DNA of 64,000 nt from Gammaproteobacteria bacterium (GTDB lineage: Bacteria > Pseudomonadota > Gammaproteobacteria > Pseudomonadales > Azotimanducaceae). A program made the position numbers and the translations under genes. Under the pieces are notes generated by a model. That model did not search any database, had not been told where the DNA came from, and saw only the letters and a program-made list of their open reading frames with translations. The DNA lies in the NCBI GenBank assembly GCA_020832085.1, contig JAFIFJ010000072.1, positions 1-64,000 on the forward strand, read 5' to 3'. Of the stretch, positions 60,548 to 64,000 are shown piece after piece (position 1 is the stretch's first letter; each line of letters opens with the position of its first letter).

Positions 60548-61018
60548 TCAGTGCACCAGCGTCATGCGCAGCAAGCCGCCATCCGCCCCCACGTCCACGA
60601 TCATGTCCACCACCAGCGGTGGCCCGAAGCGTCCACGGGCGTCATTGGACACACCCCAGGGTTCCTGAGGCATGCCGACCAGGTTGGTGGCCATCTCACC
60701 GTCACCGTCGAGATCGTGATGGACCCGTGCCAGATAGCGACCGCTCTCGAGGTCATGCAGCGTGGCCCGGGTCTGCGGCAAGGCAGGCGGCAGCACCAGA
60801 CCCGCCACCGCCTCGCCCTCGCGGCCATCTGCCGTGGCCGACAGGATCTGCACCCGCAGCACACCGTCGCTGCTGCGGACATCGTCAATGACGATGGCCA
60901 CTTCGGCAGCATCGGCTGCGTTGAGACCACTGAGGCCGAGCACGAGCACGACGGTCGCCGTCGCGATCGTGCCGGCAGCGGTGCGGCAGGCACGGTAGAT
61001 CGTGCGATCGAGATTCAT
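60548..61018 (-). CDS. DUF2141 domain protein, exported
   Basis: A 156-aa protein with a signal peptide (TATVVLVLGLSGLNAADAAE) and the DUF2141 core YLARVHHDLDGDGEMATNLVGMPQEPWGVSNDARGRFGPPL, whose DLDGDG resembles a calcium-binding loop. GGAGGAG precedes the ATG. It is the first gene of a unit with carotenoid oxygenase; DUF2141 proteins frequently accompany carotenoid genes, so a role in handling the carotenoid is plausible. Confidence 0.9.
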   Translation of the reverse strand: MNLDRTIYRACRTAAGTIATATVVLVLGLSGLNAADAAEVAIVIDDVRSSDGVLRVQILSATADGREGEAVAGLVLPPALPQTRATLHDLESGRYLARVHHDLDGDGEMATNLVGMPQEPWGVSNDARGRFGPPLVVDMIVDVGADGGLLRMTLVH

Positions 61019-61152
61019 GGCTCCTCCGTTTCAGTTCCCGTCTGAAGCGGACCATGGCCTGGGGGAAATCAGGTCACCAGGGCGCTGCGACGAATGCAGC
61101 GCCAGAAGGCATGAATGGGCGCAGGCCGCGACGAACAGCGGCCGGAGGGACG

Positions 61153-62529
61153 TCAGCGCAGCCGGACCTGGTAGAACTGCCCGTCGCGCCAGATCCGCAG
61201 CACCGGATTGCGCTGGGCCAGCTTGATGCCCTGGGTGAGATCGGAAAGGTTGCGGCTGCTGCGCTGATTGGCCGAGACGATGATGTCGCCGGCCCGCAGG
61301 CCGATGCGCCAGGCGCGGCTGCCTTCGCTGACCTCCAGCAACGCCACCCCGGCAGCCACCTCGCGGTCGGCGCCGCCACGATGATTCTGCAGCAGCGCCC
61401 CGCTGAGCAGGGGATGCAGACGCTGACCCGCGACCTTTTCGAACTGATCTTCGGGAACGTTGAGCTCCAGCACCTGACGCCGGCCATCGCGGACGAACTC
61501 CACCTCGACCTGGTCGCCCACCATGATCACCGCCGCCCGGGCGCGGAAGTCGGTGGCGTTGCGCAGCCGCCGCTCACCGAGACGCAGCAGCACGTCTCCG
61601 AGCGCCAATCCGGCCGCGCTGGCAGGTGAGTCAGGGTCAACGCCCGTGACCACCACCCCCTCGCGCAGGTCGGTCCCGAAGGCCCGCGCCAGTTCCACGT
61701 TCAAGCCCTGAATCTGCAGTCCCAGATGACCTCGGCGAACCTCACCATGTGCAATGAGTTCGGCCATGATGGCCTGGGCCATGTTGGCCGGAATCGCGAA
61801 TCCGATGCCGACGTTGCCGCCGGCGGGCGCGATGATGGCGGTATTGATGCCCACCAGCTCACCCCGAAGATTCACCAGCGCACCGCCGGAGTTGCCCGGG
61901 TTGATGGAGGCATCGGTCTGGATGAAGTCCTCGTATCCGTCCACACCCAGCCCGCTGCGGCCGATGGCCGAAATGATTCCTGAGGTGACGGTCTGACCGA
62001 GACCGAAGGGATTACCGATGGCCACCACGAAGTCGCCCACTCGAAGACCGGCAGAGTCCCCGAACCGGGCTGCCTCGGGTGCCGCCTCCTCCGCGAGTTC
62101 GTCAGGGTCGATGCGCAGCACCGCAAGGTCCACCTGGGCATCTGCTCCCACCAGCGTCGCTTCCAGGGTGCGCCCGTCGGCCAGGGTCACGGTGATCTCG
62201 TCGGCCCGGCTCACCACATGGTCATTGGTGAGGATGAATCCCCTTGCTGCATCGACGATGACTCCCGAACCGGCGCTGCGGGTTCTCCGGTAGCGTTGCT
62301 CCATGCTGGGAACGTCGAAAAAGCGCCGGAAGAATGGGTCATCGAACAGCGGATTGCGCACCTCGACGTTGGTGAACGTGGCAATGTTCACCACCGCCGG
62401 CGTCACCCGCTCCATCATTGGCGCCAGACTCGGCAAGGGTTCGCCGTCGCCCAGCACGGCCGGCAGCTGGGCCTGGACAGGCAAGGCCAGCAGCCAGAGC
62501 AGGGGAATCAGCCGGATCTTCTGTTGCAT
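61153..62529 (-). CDS. Periplasmic serine protease, Deg family (DegP/DegQ-like)
   Basis: A 458-aa protease with a signal peptide (MQQKIRLIPLLWLLALPVQAQ). The catalytic triad is His in LTNDHVVSRAD, Asp in QVDLAVLRID and Ser in NPGNSGGALVN. Two PDZ domains follow (HLGLQIQGLNVELA ... VTGVDPDSPASAAGLALGDVLLRLG and VALLEVSEGSRAWRIGLRAGDIIV). It degrades misfolded periplasmic proteins. AGAGG before ATG 62529 selects this start. The MITE-like element ends 24 bases upstream. Confidence 0.93.
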   Translation of the reverse strand: MQQKIRLIPLLWLLALPVQAQLPAVLGDGEPLPSLAPMMERVTPAVVNIATFTNVEVRNPLFDDPFFRRFFDVPSMEQRYRRTRSAGSGVIVDAARGFILTNDHVVSRADEITVTLADGRTLEATLVGADAQVDLAVLRIDPDELAEEAAPEAARFGDSAGLRVGDFVVAIGNPFGLGQTVTSGIISAIGRSGLGVDGYEDFIQTDASINPGNSGGALVNLRGELVGINTAIIAPAGGNVGIGFAIPANMAQAIMAELIAHGEVRRGHLGLQIQGLNVELARAFGTDLREGVVVTGVDPDSPASAAGLALGDVLLRLGERRLRNATDFRARAAVIMVGDQVEVEFVRDGRRQVLELNVPEDQFEKVAGQRLHPLLSGALLQNHRGGADREVAAGVALLEVSEGSRAWRIGLRAGDIIVSANQRSSRNLSDLTQGIKLAQRNPVLRIWRDGQFYQVRLR

Positions 62530-62553
62530 CACTTGCCTCTTGGTCATCATGCC

Positions 62554-62835
62554 TAGTGTCCTGAGTCCGAAGTTCGCATGCTGTGCGCGAGCCTGTATGG
62601 CTGCTGGGCAAGGCGCGTCTGCGAAGGCGTGGCGGGCTCCACGTCGAGCAGGCGCAACACCGCCCTGTGGCCATACAGGCCGCGCCCTTTGGTGGTCCGG
62701 CATCCCGGAGCTTGGCTGCGGCCCGGACACTGCGTTGCACCTCGTTGACGTATTGCCGATACGCCGCCTCGGCGCGCCTTGTGTCCGAACCGCAGCCAAG
62801 CTCACAGCTATGCGAACTTCGGACTCAGGACACTA
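62554..62835. mobile_element. MITE-like element with 27-bp terminal inverted repeats
   Basis: A 27-bp sequence at 62553-62579 (CTAGTGTCCTGAGTCC and on) recurs as its exact reverse complement at 62810-62836. The element of 282 bp starts and ends at TA, as expected of a TA target duplication typical of IS630/Tc1-mariner elements. Inside are nested inverted pairs: GCCTGTATGGC/GCCATACAGGC (62591-62601, 62670-62680), and a 23-bp pair with two mismatches (62708-62730, 62781-62803). There is no transposase gene, so it is non-autonomous. Confidence 0.75.
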
Positions 62836-64000
62836 GCGGCTGCCCGCTGCCGGCGTCGCCCCGACCTGCTGTTCAGGCTGCTCTGCGGGCACCCGCGCCA
62901 GCATGACCAGCAACCAGCCACCCAGCGAAGCGCAGGCCGCCACCATGAAACTGAGCCGGTAGCCGCCTTGCAGATCATAGAGCACGCCGATCAGCAGCGG
63001 CCCTGCAGCCACCCCAAGGGTCGTGAGCCACTGGCTCAGGGAGAAGATCCTGCCGTAGTCACGCGCCCCGTACACCTCAGCGAGCAGCAGCGGCTGCAGC
63101 ATGAGCAGATTTCCCACCGTCAGTCCGAACAGCAACGCCCCATAGAAGATACCCATACGCTGCATGGTCAGCGCCAGCACCAGCATGGACGCACTCTGGG
63201 CCAACAGGCAGACCAGGGCGAAGCGCCGCGTATCGACCCGCGTCAGCAGCCACCCGCCGGCGAAGCGGCCGATGATGCTCGCCGAGGCCATCAGCGATAC
63301 CGCCGTGGCCGCCACCGAGGTATCGACCCGGGTCGCCGCCAGATTGAACAGGTGGGCAATGCCACCCACCTGGGCCAGCATGGCCAGCACCCAGGCAGCC
63401 GTCACCAGCCGGAAGAAGCCACTGCGTACCGCGGCCGGGTACTGCCAGCCGGAAGCTTCCTGGGCAACGCCCCTGGCATCCAGCACCGGCGGCGGTCCAG
63501 CCCGCACCACCAGCAGCGTCAGGGGCACGATCCCCAGGAACCAGAGCCACGCCAGCCGCGGCATGGCCCCCTCGAGGCCAAGGTGACTGATCAGGGCCGC
63601 CGAAGCAGGAGTCAGCAGAATGCCGCCGACGGACAGCCCCGTGGAGGCCACGGAAAGGGCGACGGAACGCTTCTGGTCGAACCAGCGGGTCACCAGGGTG
63701 GTGGCTGGAACCAGCGACACCATGGCGTGACCCACGCCGAACAGCGCATAGACCAGGTAGAGCTGCCACAGTTCCCGAATTCCGGCCAAGGCCAGCAGCG
63801 CCAGGGCGCCCGCCACGCCCCCGAGAGCGATGGTCCAGCGCGGGTCGAAGCGGCTGATCATCCGGCCCGCCAGCAATCCCCCGCAGCCACTGGCCACGAA
63901 GAACAGCGCCGTGGCGCTGGAGACGACACCCACGGGAAATCCATGGGCGGCCACCAGTGCGTTCATGTAGACGGACAGGTTGTAGAACGCGAGGCCGGAC
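62833..64000 (-). CDS. MFS transporter, N-terminus outside window
   Basis: The frame stays open to the window end (reading SGLAFYNLSVYMNALVAAHGFP), so the start lies beyond it. Visible are 389 codons with about eleven helices, including the R/D motif GGLLAGRMISRFDPRW, LVTRWFDQKRSVALSVASTGLSVGG and GVAAGPLLIGVLYDLQGGYRLSF, of monocarboxylate/oxalate-type facilitators. The TAG stop at 62833-62835 is formed at the end of the MITE-like element. The C-terminal tail is hydrophilic (PAEQPEQQVG). Confidence 0.85.
   Translation of the reverse strand, partial: SGLAFYNLSVYMNALVAAHGFPVGVVSSATALFFVASGCGGLLAGRMISRFDPRWTIALGGVAGALALLALAGIRELWQLYLVYALFGVGHAMVSLVPATTLVTRWFDQKRSVALSVASTGLSVGGILLTPASAALISHLGLEGAMPRLAWLWFLGIVPLTLLVVRAGPPPVLDARGVAQEASGWQYPAAVRSGFFRLVTAAWVLAMLAQVGGIAHLFNLAATRVDTSVAATAVSLMASASIIGRFAGGWLLTRVDTRRFALVCLLAQSASMLVLALTMQRMGIFYGALLFGLTVGNLLMLQPLLLAEVYGARDYGRIFSLSQWLTTLGVAAGPLLIGVLYDLQGGYRLSFMVAACASLGGWLLVMLARVPAEQPEQQVGATPAAGSR

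Noticed and set aside
53709-60891. Several plus-strand frames of 430-600 codons opposite the ABC, surface-carbohydrate, kinase and carotenoid oxygenase genes
   Set aside because: All are opposite well-supported genes and show Gly/His/Gln-rich, motif-free sequence.
1-64000. tRNA, rRNA, phage integrase or attachment sites
   Set aside because: None seen by reading; no cloverleaf with a CCA-proximal acceptor stem and no integrase-like protein.

Overview
The window comes from a GC-rich, densely packed chromosome. Gene content suggests a free-living, probably aquatic or soil gammaproteobacterium (or near relative) of catabolic lifestyle: RND pumps, a class III-like PHA synthase, an AidB-like acyl-CoA dehydrogenase, a P450, two luciferase-like oxidoreductases, a phytanoyl-CoA dioxygenase, a carotenoid-cleavage enzyme and a sigma-54 activator. 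The taxon is inferred from gene families only. No rRNA, tRNA, CRISPR array or prophage was seen. Both ends of the window cut genes.

Layout. 1-14.8 kb: two RND efflux systems, the second divergent from a TetR regulator, around a block of small metabolic genes (luciferase-like oxidoreductase, TMEM220-like membrane protein, carboxymuconolactone decarboxylase-like protein, glyoxalase I, AidB-like dehydrogenase). 14.8-22.4 kb: threonine ammonia-lyase with a DUF4202 gene, flavodoxin-like protein, MFS and MATE transporters, RidA, exonuclease III and a HAD phosphatase. 22.4-26.5 kb: an NTF2-like protein, a compact PHA locus (129-aa PhaE-like protein, PhaC, GNAT), a glycerophosphodiesterase and a DUF3185 protein. 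26.5-33.3 kb: aldehyde dehydrogenase, a sodium:solute symporter with a coupled 85-aa membrane partner, DUF547, P450 and a membrane-anchored SRPBCC protein.

33.3-44 kb is the most accessory and regulatory part. It holds an MmyB-like XRE regulator divergent from a second luciferase-like oxidoreductase, a three-gene PadR operon behind a promoter embedded in four alternating half-sites, a 740-aa OmpA-domain protein without a signal peptide, and a sensor kinase / sigma-54 activator pair flanked by small envelope genes (DUF3185, DUF1328, BON). Two of those flanking transcription units carry good sigma-54 promoter motifs, which suggests a local RpoN-dependent envelope regulon. A 12-bp tandem repeat lies upstream of one of these promoters.

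44-64 kb: a single-chain biotin-dependent acyl-CoA carboxylase, an ion-transporter-like permease, alpha/beta hydrolase, FolK coupled to a CBS-domain protein, zinc alcohol dehydrogenase, phytanoyl-CoA dioxygenase, DUF309 with an ABC exporter, a surface-carbohydrate protein, a LytS/LytTR-type two-component pair, carotenoid oxygenase with DUF2141, and a Deg-type periplasmic protease. A 282-bp MITE-like element with perfect 27-bp inverted ends lies between the protease and an MFS gene, and one end supplies the MFS stop codon.
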